Part shown: positions 11,621-27,341 of the stretch, piece after piece
Layout of the letters: every line of letters starts with the position of its first letter
Position numbering within the stretch: position 1 is the first letter of the stretch
NCBI GenBank assembly: GCA_016946835.1
Contig: JACVTC010000014.1
Span: 1,502,501-1,530,000 of the forward strand
Origin: Neocallimastix lanati (nom. inval.)
Lineage: Eukaryota > Neocallimastigomycota > Neocallimastigomycetes > Neocallimastigales > Neocallimastigaceae
Direction: 5' to 3'
Length of the DNA stretch: 27,500 nt
Program-made: the position numbers and the translations under genes
Notes under the pieces: model-generated
The model's database searches: none
What the model was told of the DNA's origin: nothing
What the model saw: the letters and a program-made list of their open reading frames with translations, nothing else

Positions 11621-12168
11621 ATGATTATTTTATTATAATATTTTATATTTTATTTTTTTACAGTAGTATTTTATTTATTTATAATTTTTTTTCTTAATTT
11701 CATAACACATTGTTAATGAGAATATTTAAATATTGTATAAATAATTGATAAAATCTAAAAACAAATATGAAAAAAATATTCTATTTTATATTTTTTATAG
11801 TTAAATATTTGTAAATAATTAATTTGTAATATATTAATTATTATTTATTTTAATATAAAGATTATAATAAAAATATAATATAAGCGGTTTAATAATATAA
11901 AATATTAAAATATAAACATATTTAATATTTTTGAAATTATTTTTTCTTTGTAATTTAATAATTTTTAAAATTTAAAAAAAAAAAAGAATAAAAAATTTTT
12001 TTAAAAAAATAAAATACTAGATTATGATTGGTAGAAAATCGAAGAACCAACCATATTTTTTTTAAATAAAGAATTTTTAATTTTAAATATATTAATTAAA
12101 ATAATTAAATAATAAAGTTTATATTTATTAAAAAAAAAATAAAAAAAAAAAAAAAAAAATTTTTTTTT

Positions 12169-12175
12169 CTTTGCA
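12169..12175 (+). promoter_or_regulatory. T-rich CTTTGCA upstream motif of ddx21
   Basis: T9-CTTTGCA-CAAAA lies 209 nt upstream of the ddx21 ATG. It matches the motif upstream of eIF3D in sequence, orientation relative to the gene and distance. Function is inferred. Confidence 0.35.
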
Positions 12176-12383
12176 CAAAATATTTCAAAAAAGAATTATA
12201 TAATTAAGGGTTTTTAATTCATAACAAAATATTAATATATTTAATATTTAATATTATAAAATATATAATTCAATAATATATTTTAAAGAATAATATTTTT
12301 TTTATTTTAGATTTTATTGTTATAGTTTTAAATTATTTATTAAATTATTTATTTAAACATAGACTTAATATAATTATATCAAA

Positions 12384-14600
12384 ATGCCAGGTGTTTTAAA
12401 GAGAGAATTATTAGAAGAAGAAAAGAGAGAAGATGAAGAAGAATTAGTTAAAGTCAAAAAGGTTAAAACCGAAAAGAAAGATAAAAAAGATAAAAAAGAT
12501 AAAAAGAGTAAGAAAGAAAAGAAGGAAAAAAAGGAAAAAAAGGAAAAAAAAGAAAAGAAAGAAGTTAAAGAAGAAAAACATGAAAATCAAGATGAAACTA
12601 GTAGCAACAATAGTAATTCTTCTGCTGAATCAAAAGAAGAAAATGAAATTCCAAAAGAAAATCGTTTTGAAACATATAATCTTGACAAAGCCATTGTTGC
12701 TCGTCTTGAAAAACATAATATCAAATCACTTTTCCCAATTCAAGCTGCTACAATGAAACCAATTTTAGATGGTTTTGATGTTTTAGGTAGAGCTAGAACT
12801 GGTACTGGTAAAACATTAGCTTTCTGTTTACCAATGGTTCAAACTTTAATTAATATGAAAAATGAAAACCCAGGACAATTCCATATTCGTAGAAGAGCTC
12901 CAAAAATTTTAGTTATGGCTCCAACTCGTGAATTAGCTTCTCAAAGTGGTAAAGAATTAGAATATTTATGTGGTAAAGATTTTGAAGTATATACTATCTA
13001 TGGTGGTGTCCCATATGACCCACAAATTAATGCTATTTCTAAAGGTTTAGATGCTGTTGTTGGTACTCCAGGTAGAATTATTGATCATATTGAAAGAGGT
13101 TCCCTTAAACTTCATGATTTACAATTTTTAGTTATGGATGAAGCTGATCAAATGTTAGATATTGGTTTTGCTGAATATATGGATAAAGTTCTTCAAATGG
13201 TACAAGAACAAAAGAAGGAAGTTCCAAATGCTCCTGTTCATCAAACTCTTTTATTCTCGGCTACTGTTCCAGATTGGGTAAACAAAGCCATTAAGAAATA
13301 TATGAGACCAAACATGAAAACAATTGATTTAGTTGGTTCACAAAAATTGAAGACTAGTGAAACTGTAAACCATTATGCTATACCAAGTACATGGCAAAAT
13401 CGTTCAAACATTATTGGTGATATTGTTGCTGTTTATGGTAAGGGAAACGATAGTCGTACCATTATTTTTGTTGAAACTAAGAGTGAAGCCAATGAATTAG
13501 CCTTGAATGATAAATTAAAGTCTTACACTCAAGTTATTCATGGTGATATTGTTCAAAAGCAACGTGAAATTACTTTAAAAGGTTTCAGAGATGGTAAATT
13601 CAAATGTTTAATTGCTACTAACGTTATGGCTCGTGGTTTAGATATTCCAGAAGTAGATTTAGTTATTAATTGTGAACCTCCATCTGATATTGAATCTTAC
13701 ATTCATCGTTCAGGTCGTACTGGTCGTGCTGGTAGATCAGGTACTTGTGTTACTTTCTACAAGCAAAGTCAGGAATATATGCTTAATATTATTCAAAAGA
13801 AGACTGGTTTAAAGTTTACTATGGTTTCTGCTCCACAACCATCCGATATCATTGCAGCTCAAGCTTCAAATATGTGTGAAACTTTAAGTCAAGAAATTTC
13901 ACCACAAGTTCTTAACTATTTTAAGGATACCGCAAAGGAATTATTAGAACGTTATAATGGGGATGCTATTAACTCTATTTCTGCTTGTATTGCTTACATG
14001 TGTAACACTACAAAGCCATTATCTTCAAGAAGTTTAATGTCATCTGAAGAAGGTTATGTTACGCTCTTCTTTAAGATTGCTCATGAAATTAGAAATCCCG
14101 GTTATATTCGTTCTATGTTTGATAGAAGATATCCAGGTATTAATCCAGAATTCACTCGTAGATGGAGAATGTGTAAGGATAGTCGTGGTGTTGTAGTCGA
14201 TCTTGATGAAAAGAAGGTAGAATATGATACCAATGAAGATGGTACAGCTACAAATATTAGAATTAATAAGATTGAATGGCATGACAGTGAAACTATTACT
14301 TTAGAAATTCCAAAGACCCTTCCAGAACTTATGGAATCTCATGGCGCTAACAGTACAGCCTCATTTGGTTATAATAATAATGGTGGTCGTTCATTTGGTG
14401 GCAACCGTGGTGGTGATCGTGGTAGATCATCCTATGGTGGTAATGGTAATCGTGGTGGTGATCGTGGAAGATCATCCTCTTTTGGTGGTAGATCTTCTTC
14501 ATTTGGAGGTAGATCATCATCCTTTGGAGGTAGTAGCTATGGAAATAGATCATCTTTCTCTTCTAATAGAAGTGGAAGTGGTAGAGGATTTAAAAAGTAA
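12384..14600 (+). CDS. ddx21: DEAD-box ATP-dependent RNA helicase DDX21 (Gu) type
   Basis: Nucleolar-type RNA helicase; family members act in rRNA transcription and processing. Single exon, 738 residues. Order: Lys/Glu-rich N-terminus (about 8-64, repeated KKDKKDKK and KKEKKEKK); Q motif with RFETYNLD and PIQAAT (about 94-125); motif I ARTGTGKT (137-144); Ia PTRELA; TPGR; motif II DEAD (252-255); III SAT (292-294); ARGLDIP; VI HRSGRTGR (441-448); then a GUCT domain (about 550-650, RSLMSSEEGYVTLFFK, NKIEWHDSETITLEIP), which marks the DDX21/DDX50 group. The tail is a Gly/Arg/Ser/Phe-rich RNA-binding region (about 670-738) with three GRSSSFG repeats. The ATG is preceded by AAA (good dictyostelid context) and an AT-only leader. 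AATAAA begins 4 nt after the stop. It is convergent with the deubiquitinase gene. Confidence 0.96.
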   Translation: MPGVLKRELLEEEKREDEEELVKVKKVKTEKKDKKDKKDKKSKKEKKEKKEKKEKKEKKEVKEEKHENQDETSSNNSNSSAESKEENEIPKENRFETYNLDKAIVARLEKHNIKSLFPIQAATMKPILDGFDVLGRARTGTGKTLAFCLPMVQTLINMKNENPGQFHIRRRAPKILVMAPTRELASQSGKELEYLCGKDFEVYTIYGGVPYDPQINAISKGLDAVVGTPGRIIDHIERGSLKLHDLQFLVMDEADQMLDIGFAEYMDKVLQMVQEQKKEVPNAPVHQTLLFSATVPDWVNKAIKKYMRPNMKTIDLVGSQKLKTSETVNHYAIPSTWQNRSNIIGDIVAVYGKGNDSRTIIFVETKSEANELALNDKLKSYTQVIHGDIVQKQREITLKGFRDGKFKCLIATNVMARGLDIPEVDLVINCEPPSDIESYIHRSGRTGRAGRSGTCVTFYKQSQEYMLNIIQKKTGLKFTMVSAPQPSDIIAAQASNMCETLSQEISPQVLNYFKDTAKELLERYNGDAINSISACIAYMCNTTKPLSSRSLMSSEEGYVTLFFKIAHEIRNPGYIRSMFDRRYPGINPEFTRRWRMCKDSRGVVVDLDEKKVEYDTNEDGTATNIRINKIEWHDSETITLEIPKTLPELMESHGANSTASFGYNNNGGRSFGGNRGGDRGRSSYGGNGNRGGDRGRSSSFGGRSSSFGGRSSSFGGSSYGNRSSFSSNRSGSGRGFKK

Positions 14601-14604
14601 ATAG

Positions 14605-14610
14605 AATAAA
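14605..14610 (+). terminator. Polyadenylation signal of ddx21
   Basis: AATAAA begins 4 nt after the TAA stop, within the 12-mer ATAGAATAAAAT that directly follows the stop codon. Confidence 0.6.
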
Positions 14611-14951
14611 ATGAAAAAAAAAAAAGAAAATGAAAGAAAATGAAAGAAAAAAAAAAAAAATCAAAATATTGATATTGCTTTTTTTTTTTTTTTTTTATAT
14701 ATATATATATAAATAATCATAATCATCTGTTATAAATTATTATAATACGAATTAAAAATTTTTTTTTCAACATTTTATTTGCTATATATATTTATTTATT
14801 CAATTATTTAATTATTATTGTTTTTATTAGAGCCATCATCACTATCATTAGTTACTAATTTTTTTATCTATTTATAAATTCACTATTAGAAAAATACCAA
14901 TCTTTATTATATAAATATTATAATTTTTAAGTCTAAGTTTAATTTTTTTAA

Positions 14952-14999
<48 letters not shown>
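14952..14999. repeat. Poly-T(18)/poly-A(30) inverted homopolymer
   Basis: Eighteen T followed immediately by thirty A; self-complementary and able to form a snap-back structure. Confidence 0.9.
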
Positions 15000-15000
<1 letters not shown>

Positions 15001-15497
15001 GACCATAATATAAAATAAATAAAAAACCCTTAAATAATTAAAAAAAAAAAAAAAAAAAGAAGTCATTGATAAATTATTTATTTAATATATATATTTATTT
15101 TCCTTTTTTTATTTTTTTAATTTTTATTATTTTTTTTATATATGTATAATTATGATCTATTAACTATAAAATATGAAAATTTATATTAATAATATAGTGC
15201 TTATTTTATTATTATTATTAATTTATTCAGTATAGGTTAAAATGATTTAAATTGGGAATTGAATTAGTATTATTATTAATATCGTATTAAAAATATTTTT
15301 GATTTTGGTTAATTTTATTTTATTCATAATTAATCATTAAATATTGATTTTTTTTTTTTTTTAAAGGAAAATCTTTAGTAGATAAAAAAATAATTAGTAA
15401 TAATAGAAATATAGTAAAATAAATAGTAATAAAATAAAATAAGGTAATAATAATAATTAATAATAAAATTATTATTAATTAAAAATATTTGCACACT

Positions 15498-15702
<205 letters not shown>

Positions 15703-15780
15703 TGATAAAATAAAAGATTAAAGGTAGAATAAAAAAAAAAACAAAAGAAAAAAAATTATAAAATTATTTGAAAATTTTAA

Positions 15781-21288
<5,508 letters not shown>

Positions 21289-21319
<31 letters not shown>

Positions 21320-21339
21320 GTAGTAGTAGTAGTAGTAGC

Positions 21340-21382
<43 letters not shown>

Positions 21383-21469
21383 TTACTCTTAACTAATGAT
21401 TTAAATGCTTCAACAAGATTATATTTTTTAACTCTATATTTTCTTTCTTTCAATAAGTCTTCCTTATTA

Positions 21470-21535
<66 letters not shown>

Positions 21536-21719
21536 TATTCACTTTTATTTGTTTAATACTATTTTTACTTTTAGAAAAAAAAAAAAAATTCTGAAATTAT
21601 TAATACTTTCTGTTAATACAGAAAAAAAAAAAAAAAAAAAAAATAAAAATAAAAATAAAAATAAAATATATATATATATTTATATTATATATATTATATA
21701 TTTATATAAATGTTTTTTT

Positions 21720-21752
<33 letters not shown>

Positions 21753-22058
21753 TGTTTTGTTTTATTTTGATTTCTTCTTTATTGTTAAAATATTAAATCC
21801 TTTTTTTTTTCCTTTGTTTTAATAATGTATCATATACTTTTATAGAAAGTTCTCTGAATTTTTCTTTTTATTTATTTTATTTTACTTTATTTATCTTCTT
21901 ATTAAAATTTTTTTATGAAATTTCTATTTCAATTAATTGATTTCTCCATAAAAAAATATTTAGATGATATATATATATATATTTGGTTAATTTAGCATAA
22001 TAAAAAATATATATGAAAGAAGGATAGTCATTTTCGAATTATTATAAATATTAATAAT

Positions 22059-22089
<31 letters not shown>

Positions 22090-22215
22090 TTTATTTATTT
22101 ATTTTATTTTATTTTATTTTATTTATATATATATATATATTATAACCAAAATGTAAAAATTCAAATATATAAATAGTTATAGAAATTAAAAAAAGTCTAA
22201 AAGAGAGAAAATATT

Positions 22216-22252
<37 letters not shown>

Positions 22253-22686
22253 AAAAATATAATTCTTTAAATATTTAATATTTCCATTGACAACATTTAT
22301 TTTTACTTTTAATGTAATTTTACATTCAATTTTTGTTTTTTTGTTTCTTAAAAAAAAAATAAAAAATATATATAGATATATATATATATATATATACATT
22401 TAAATAATTGATGAAAAATTAATAAAATTTTTATTAATTTATTTTATATATATAAATATATAAATTTCAATAAAATAATGTATAGAATATTTCATTTAAA
22501 ATTAATTTTCAATATTATTATATAGAAATATATAAGTTAAAATATATTAAAATAAAGATAATAATAATAAAATAAAATAAAATAAAAAAAAAAAAAAAGT
22601 GTTAATAAATTATTATTATTTATATTTATAATACTATTAATATTTTTTATTTTTTCAACATGGAAAAAACTTTATTTAATAATATT

Positions 22687-22733
<47 letters not shown>

Positions 22734-22788
22734 AAATAAAATACATGAAAATTGTTCACATTAATATTTAAAAAAAAAAAAAAAAAAA
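21289..22788. other. Intergenic region between the two USP8-like paralogues
   Basis: About 1.5 kb. The first 180 bp (to about 21470) is open in frame with the deubiquitinase, encoding Lys, Asn and Thr runs plus a more complex stretch; it may be an N-terminal extension. Beyond it lie (TTA)n (about 21475-21535), (AAAAT)n and (TTTTG)n tracts (about 21640-21770), T28 (22061-22088), T34 (22218-22251) and A36 (22691-22726). No other gene is visible. Confidence 0.6.
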
Positions 22789-23077
22789 CTATGTTATGAG
22801 TTTCGAGAATGAAGTGGTCTCTAACTTTTCCCATATATCGATGATAAATCCATGTGAATAAAAATTATCATTCGAATCTGTATCAGAAATTCTTCTTTTC
22901 CTTATCGTTTTAACGTCAACGCTCTAATACTATTATTATTTATTTGTTAATATGATTATTTATATGATTGTTTATATAATTAATTATTTTATTCTTATTC
23001 GTATTCTTATTTTTACTATTACTATTATTCTAATTCTTATTCTTATTTTATTTTCATTTTTAATATGTATATATATA

Positions 23078-23111
<34 letters not shown>

Positions 23112-24745
23112 GTTGTTATTATTATTAATTTTATTTATTTATGATCTACTTCAACCCAATCAGATATATTTTTTCCTAAACTATTTATATATTGTACCCA
23201 ACCATTATATCCATATTCCAGCATTACTGGTGGTCTCTTAATTCTCTTATCATTATTTGAATTGAATAGAGTATCTGGAATAATTTGATGTAATTCATTA
23301 TTGGTAACATCAGAACTAAAATCATAATAAATAATCAAATCAGCTTTACATATGGATCTTATAAGTGCCTTTTTCTTCATTTCTATTTCTAAACTTTCAG
23401 CCTCACTAATTAATTTTTTCATATTCGTGTTAGAACTTGATAATAATGACAATATTGATAATAATTAGGATAAGAAATGGTTATAATATCATATAAATTA
23501 TTTATATTAGTTTCATGATTAATTATAATATATTCATCAATTAAAAAATTTAAATGTATTAATAAAAATAAATAAATTAATGAATAAATAAATAATAACT
23601 TTAAATTAAAAATAATTATAATAACAATAATAATAATAACAATAATAATAACAATAACAATAATAGTAATAGTAATAATAATAATAATAAAATTTTCTTC
23701 TTTACCTATAGAAGGTCTTTAGTGGTATATTGATAACACCATTGAAATACAAATTTGAATTATTTTTCCAATAAATATGGCCAGAATGATAATCTTTTGG
23801 TTCTCTAATATCAATTAATATGATTTGAGGAGGATTTTGTTCCTCACCAGAATTCATTCTTGCTATATATTTTAATACCAGTTGAGGAGGAATAGTTTTC
23901 TTAGTTATTGATCTGGTTTTAGTTGTTTTTATATTCCCTGACGGAGTACAAGGAATTGATCGAGGCATTGATGTCGGTACTACAGAGGCAGATTGCGTAC
24001 GAGGAGTTGATCGTGGTATTGATGTATATACATCAGAAGTTGAGTGATTACGAGAAGCTGATTGGGATAATGATGTTGGTATTTCAGAGGTAGAGTGATT
24101 ACGAGAAGCTGATTGGGGTAATGATGAAGGTACTTCAGAGGTTGTTGACTTTAAGGGTTCTTCTTGTTCTGATGATAGTATGGATGATTCTGGTGATGAT
24201 AAAGATTCCTCTGGTGGTGGTGATTCAACATTACGACAATTATAGGATACTTCCCTATTATAAGTCTTATTTTCATTATTTTCTATTTCCGAATTTGATT
24301 GGGTACGAAGAATAAGACCATTATTTTCTCTTTCTTGAAGTATTCTTTTTATTTCTTCTATTATATTGCAGGCTGAATCCAATTCCTGTATAATATTGAT
24401 TATTTAAAAATGTTTTTGTAGATAAATATTTATATATAAATTTATAATAAACCAAAAAAAAAAAAAAAATGTATATATATATATATTAATATTATAAGAA
24501 ATTTCCATAAAAAAAATAATAAAAATAATAAATTATAGTACTAAATAAACCACTTTTATTTAGTAATTTAAAAATATACTAACATTCATTAAAATTTTAT
24601 ACTCTGATATATTCATATCATAATTTTTTAATTTTGGTAATTCATCGGAATAAATACTAATTGTTGAATATATATGTACATTTCAAATTAAAAATTAAAC
24701 ATTTTTTAATTAATTATCCCATAAAAAGTTTTATATATATATATA

Positions 24746-24785
<40 letters not shown>

Positions 24786-25139
24786 GAACTAACTTTACAA
24801 CACTCATATACTGAACATAAGAATGCTCGAATCTTTTTTCTCTATACAATGTTTTTCCCTTTAAATTTATAATTAATGATTATAACAATAATTATAAATT
24901 AATAGATAATATATAATATTGTTAATATTGTATAAACTCTTTATATTATGAATATACAATCTTTAATAATAAATTTCATTTTAGTTTATATATATATGTG
25001 TGAATATTATATGTGTGTTGATTTTTACATTATCCAATAAATTTATCAATGCTTTACAAATTATTTTAAATGAATGTCCTATTAACAGATCTATTTTCTT
25101 CTTAGCTTCTCTTTTAGCTTGATTATTTAATTTGTCCAT
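22789..25139 (-). CDS. USP8-like N-terminal paralogue lacking the USP catalytic domain
   Basis: Tandem paralogue of the neighbouring deubiquitinase, restricted to its non-catalytic half. Exons (minus): 25139-25029, 24858-24794, 24656-24584, 24385-23706, 23435-23150, 22923-22789, giving 1350 nt and 449 residues. Exons 2 and 3 are 65 and 73 nt, exactly as in the deubiquitinase, and the phases of exons 1-5 are the same. Order: USP8-dimerisation/MIT-like region (about 1-83); a longer Ser/Pro linker with four 17-residue repeats; rhodanese-like domain (about 250-395) with DIREPKDYHSGHI and PPVMLEYGYNGWV, and YYDFSS instead of a catalytic Cys; then a separate 44-residue tail with KTIRKRRIS. No Cys or His box follows. 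All frames are open, so this does not look like a decayed pseudogene. The last splice (donor GTAGAT) is the least sure; without it the protein stops at about residue 408, four codons past that donor. A decoy role is inference. Confidence 0.85.
23936..24139 (-). repeat. Four 51-bp tandem repeats in coding sequence
   Basis: Units at 24139-24089, 24088-24038, 24037-23987 and 23986-23936 encode a 17-residue Ser/Pro-rich motif (S-[ED/V]-[VI]-[PY]-[ST]-S-x-[PS]-[QR]-S...). The first two units are nearly identical and the later ones have diverged. This explains most of the extra length of exon 4 relative to the deubiquitinase (680 against 323 nt). Confidence 0.9.
24748..24784. repeat. (ATT)n intronic microsatellite
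   Basis: About 12 ATT units just before the 3' end of exon 2 of the truncated paralogue (plus-strand view). Confidence 0.85.
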
Positions 25140-25469
25140 GTTTATATTTTTTTATATATATTTTTAATTTTTTTTTTTTTTTTTAAATTAATTAAACTAT
25201 TAAAAGAATAAAAGCTTATATTATTTATATATTTTTTTAATTAATATATTTATTATTCATGTTTTTATATGTATATATATATATTTATAACTATTATAAT
25301 AACAATGGGATAGTATTTTCTCTTAAAATTAAAAATAAGAACAAAAAAAAAGTTTTTTATATATATTAATATGTTATTTTGAAAAATAAAAAAGACTAAT
25401 AAAAAAAAAAAAAAAAAGATATCAGTTTTTATTACAATTATATATATATATATTACTTTTTAAGGAGTG

Positions 25470-25535
<66 letters not shown>
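25470..25535. repeat. Poly-A(31) plus (TAA)n
   Basis: Thirty-one A followed by about 12 TAA units in intergenic DNA. Confidence 0.9.
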
Positions 25536-25542
<7 letters not shown>

Positions 25543-26220
25543 TATTTTTAAATATATGAATATTATTAATTTTAAATACAAAAAAAAATAAGACATAAAA
25601 AATAAGACATAATTTATTTATATTTAAATAAATAATATATTTTTATTATATTGATAATTATAATTATAATAAAATTATACTATTTATAATTTTTTTTTTT
25701 TTAAAGTTCATTTCAAAATTAAGCCCCTATTTTGTTACTTCCAAAAAAAAAAAAAATATATAAATAATATATATTACATAGTCAAGTATAATATTAGTAA
25801 TTATGATAATAAATAATTATGATTTTAATAAAACAATAACTAAAATTATGGTAACAATATTTATCAATAATTATTCTTAAAAAAGAAAATAATAGTACTA
25901 TTTCTGATATAATAGTTAATTATACAAACAGTAAATAATTATAAATAAATAATGTATTATTTAATTATATAATATTAAAAAAAATAAATATTAAATATCA
26001 TATAAATAAATTATAAACCGTAGGTAATAATAATAATAAATTAGGAATCGTTAAGAATAAATAAATAATAATTATAATAATAATTATTATAATAATAAAT
26101 TATAAAATTTTATATTTGATAAAAATAATTGTTTATTCATTTAAAGGAGATTTAAATATTAAAATGAAAAGTGATTCAAAATTGATTTGAATTTTGAAAA
26201 AAAAAAAAATAAAAAAAAAT

Positions 26221-26248
26221 AATTTGAAATTTGAAATTTGAAATTTGA
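26221..26248. repeat. Four AATTTGA units
   Basis: Perfect 7-bp tandem repeat, four copies, in intergenic DNA. Confidence 0.9.
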
Positions 26249-26394
26249 AGTTGTGAAAAATAATCAATAATTATTATAGAATTTATTAAATTGATAATAT
26301 TAAATAAATATATTATAAATTAATATATAAAATGAAATAAAATGAAATAAATGATATAAAATGTAATGAAAATAAAAATAGGTATATTCAGTTA

Positions 26395-26720
26395 ATTAAA
26401 TTGTATTGCTGAGCATAGAGAATAAAGTACGCTGGAAGGAATTGAGCGAACTATAGACTATGAATAAGGTCTGAGCCTCTAAGTAGTATTATTCGGTGCA
26501 ATACATCATATTTCTATAAATATTCCAAACTGCAAATGTGAAATGTGTTAGATACGAAGTTCATAACATAAGAACAATGAGAAGTTAAAATGTAATTACA
26601 TGTATCTAATACTACGATTATGATTTATAACATGAATATTGTAGCATATATGTTGTATAATATGTCGTTTTACATCTATTTTAGTTTGTATTATTTTTTG
26701 GTTATAAAAGCCATTATATG
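26395..26720. ncRNA. Candidate structured non-coding RNA island (unassigned)
   Basis: An island of complex sequence in otherwise very AT-rich DNA: 26401-26520 is about 35% G+C by hand count. TGTATTGC (26402-26409) pairs with GCAATACA (26498-26505) and could close an RNA of about 104 nt, containing a CGCT/AGCG hairpin. A second stem joins 26545-26555 to 26602-26612 (11 bp, one G-U), enclosing a GTTC/GAAC hairpin. An Sm-site-like ATTTTTTGG occurs at 26693-26701. It does not match tRNA, U1, U2, U4, U5, U6, RNase P or class I RNA features that I can recognise, and strand is unknown. A short minus-strand frame (about 26396-26490) ends at TAA and lacks a start codon. This is a structural suggestion only. 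Confidence 0.35.
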
Positions 26721-26882
26721 TATTATCATAAACATTTGATTATATATAATATCTTCTTCTGTTAAAAAATGAATAAAAATAATGAAAATTAAAATAATGA
26801 AAATAATTATAATAATAATAATATATAACTTATACATAGTTAATACTTGAATATTATTATTATTTTCATTAATAAGGTTATG

Positions 26883-26891
<9 letters not shown>

Positions 26892-26930
<39 letters not shown>

Positions 26931-26931
26931 T
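26892..26931. repeat. (AAT)n microsatellite
   Basis: About 13 AAT units in intergenic DNA, ending before TAGAGTATTATG. Confidence 0.9.
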
Positions 26932-27341
26932 AGAGTATTATGTGCTGAAAATATTTGATTAATATAAAAAAATATGACCTTTTTTTTTTTCTTGGTTTAA
27001 ATTTTTTTATTATTTCATTTTTATATATATATTATTTTCACAATATATTTTTTCAGAGTAAATTTATTATAGCTTGTTACTATAATACTTGCCTATTAAC
27101 AATAATGTTATTAATATCATTAATAATATTTAAATAATAATATTTTTTATTATTGCTATTATTATTATCTTCATTAATAATAGATATTGTAAAAATATTT
27201 TTATAATTATAATAATAATATCTATTAAAAATATATAATTCGTAGATATAAAAAAATTATAAATATTAATCCTTTTTTTTTTCGGTTTAAATTTTATATC
27301 GTATATATATATGTTATTTTCATATATTTTTTTTAGTAAAT

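Larger units (their letters stand above)
9313..12383. other. Long gene-free intergenic region
   Basis: About 3.07 kb between two divergent genes, long for a compact dictyostelid genome. Only short low-complexity frames are present, none convincing. It holds a 17-bp inverted repeat (10141-10213), a patch of higher G+C with hairpins (10911-11089), a (TAG)n/(TTA)n array (about 11538-11620), and an ATTGGT/ACCAAC hairpin-like patch at about 12026-12055. The last few hundred bp should include the ddx21 promoter. Confidence 0.6.
25140..27341. other. Gene-poor region upstream of the truncated paralogue
   Basis: About 2.2 kb. The first part should contain the promoter of the minus-strand paralogue. 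Contents: A31 plus (TAA)n (25470-25535), four AATTTGA units (26221-26248), a G+C-richer island with stems (26395-26720), (AAT)n (26892-26931), and two related AT-rich segments (from 26978 and 27271). No supported protein gene. Confidence 0.6.

Noticed and set aside
12019-12070. Small upstream frame starting ATGATTGG before ddx21
   Set aside because: Only 13 codons and over 300 nt from the gene start. It may just be a CCAAT-like promoter patch and there is no evidence of translation.
9313-12383. Transposon in the long intergenic region
   Set aside because: No transposase, reverse transcriptase or long terminal repeat is visible. Only short inverted repeats are present, reported separately.
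14040-14604. Frames antisense to or out of frame with the 3' part of ddx21
   Set aside because: They are shadows of the GUCT and Gly-rich coding sequence, which has a complete conserved frame.
22789-25139. Short paralogue as a decayed pseudogene
   Set aside because: All six proposed exons are open, phases match the intact gene, and the rhodanese-like motifs are kept. Loss of the USP domain is a clean end at an exon boundary. Transcription still needs proof.
26395-26720. tRNA, spliceosomal RNA, RNase P RNA or class I RNA gene
   Set aside because: I found no T-loop GGTTC-type box, no U1/U2/U4/U5/U6 signature, no RNase P core motif and no class I CCTTACAGCAA box. It is left as unassigned.
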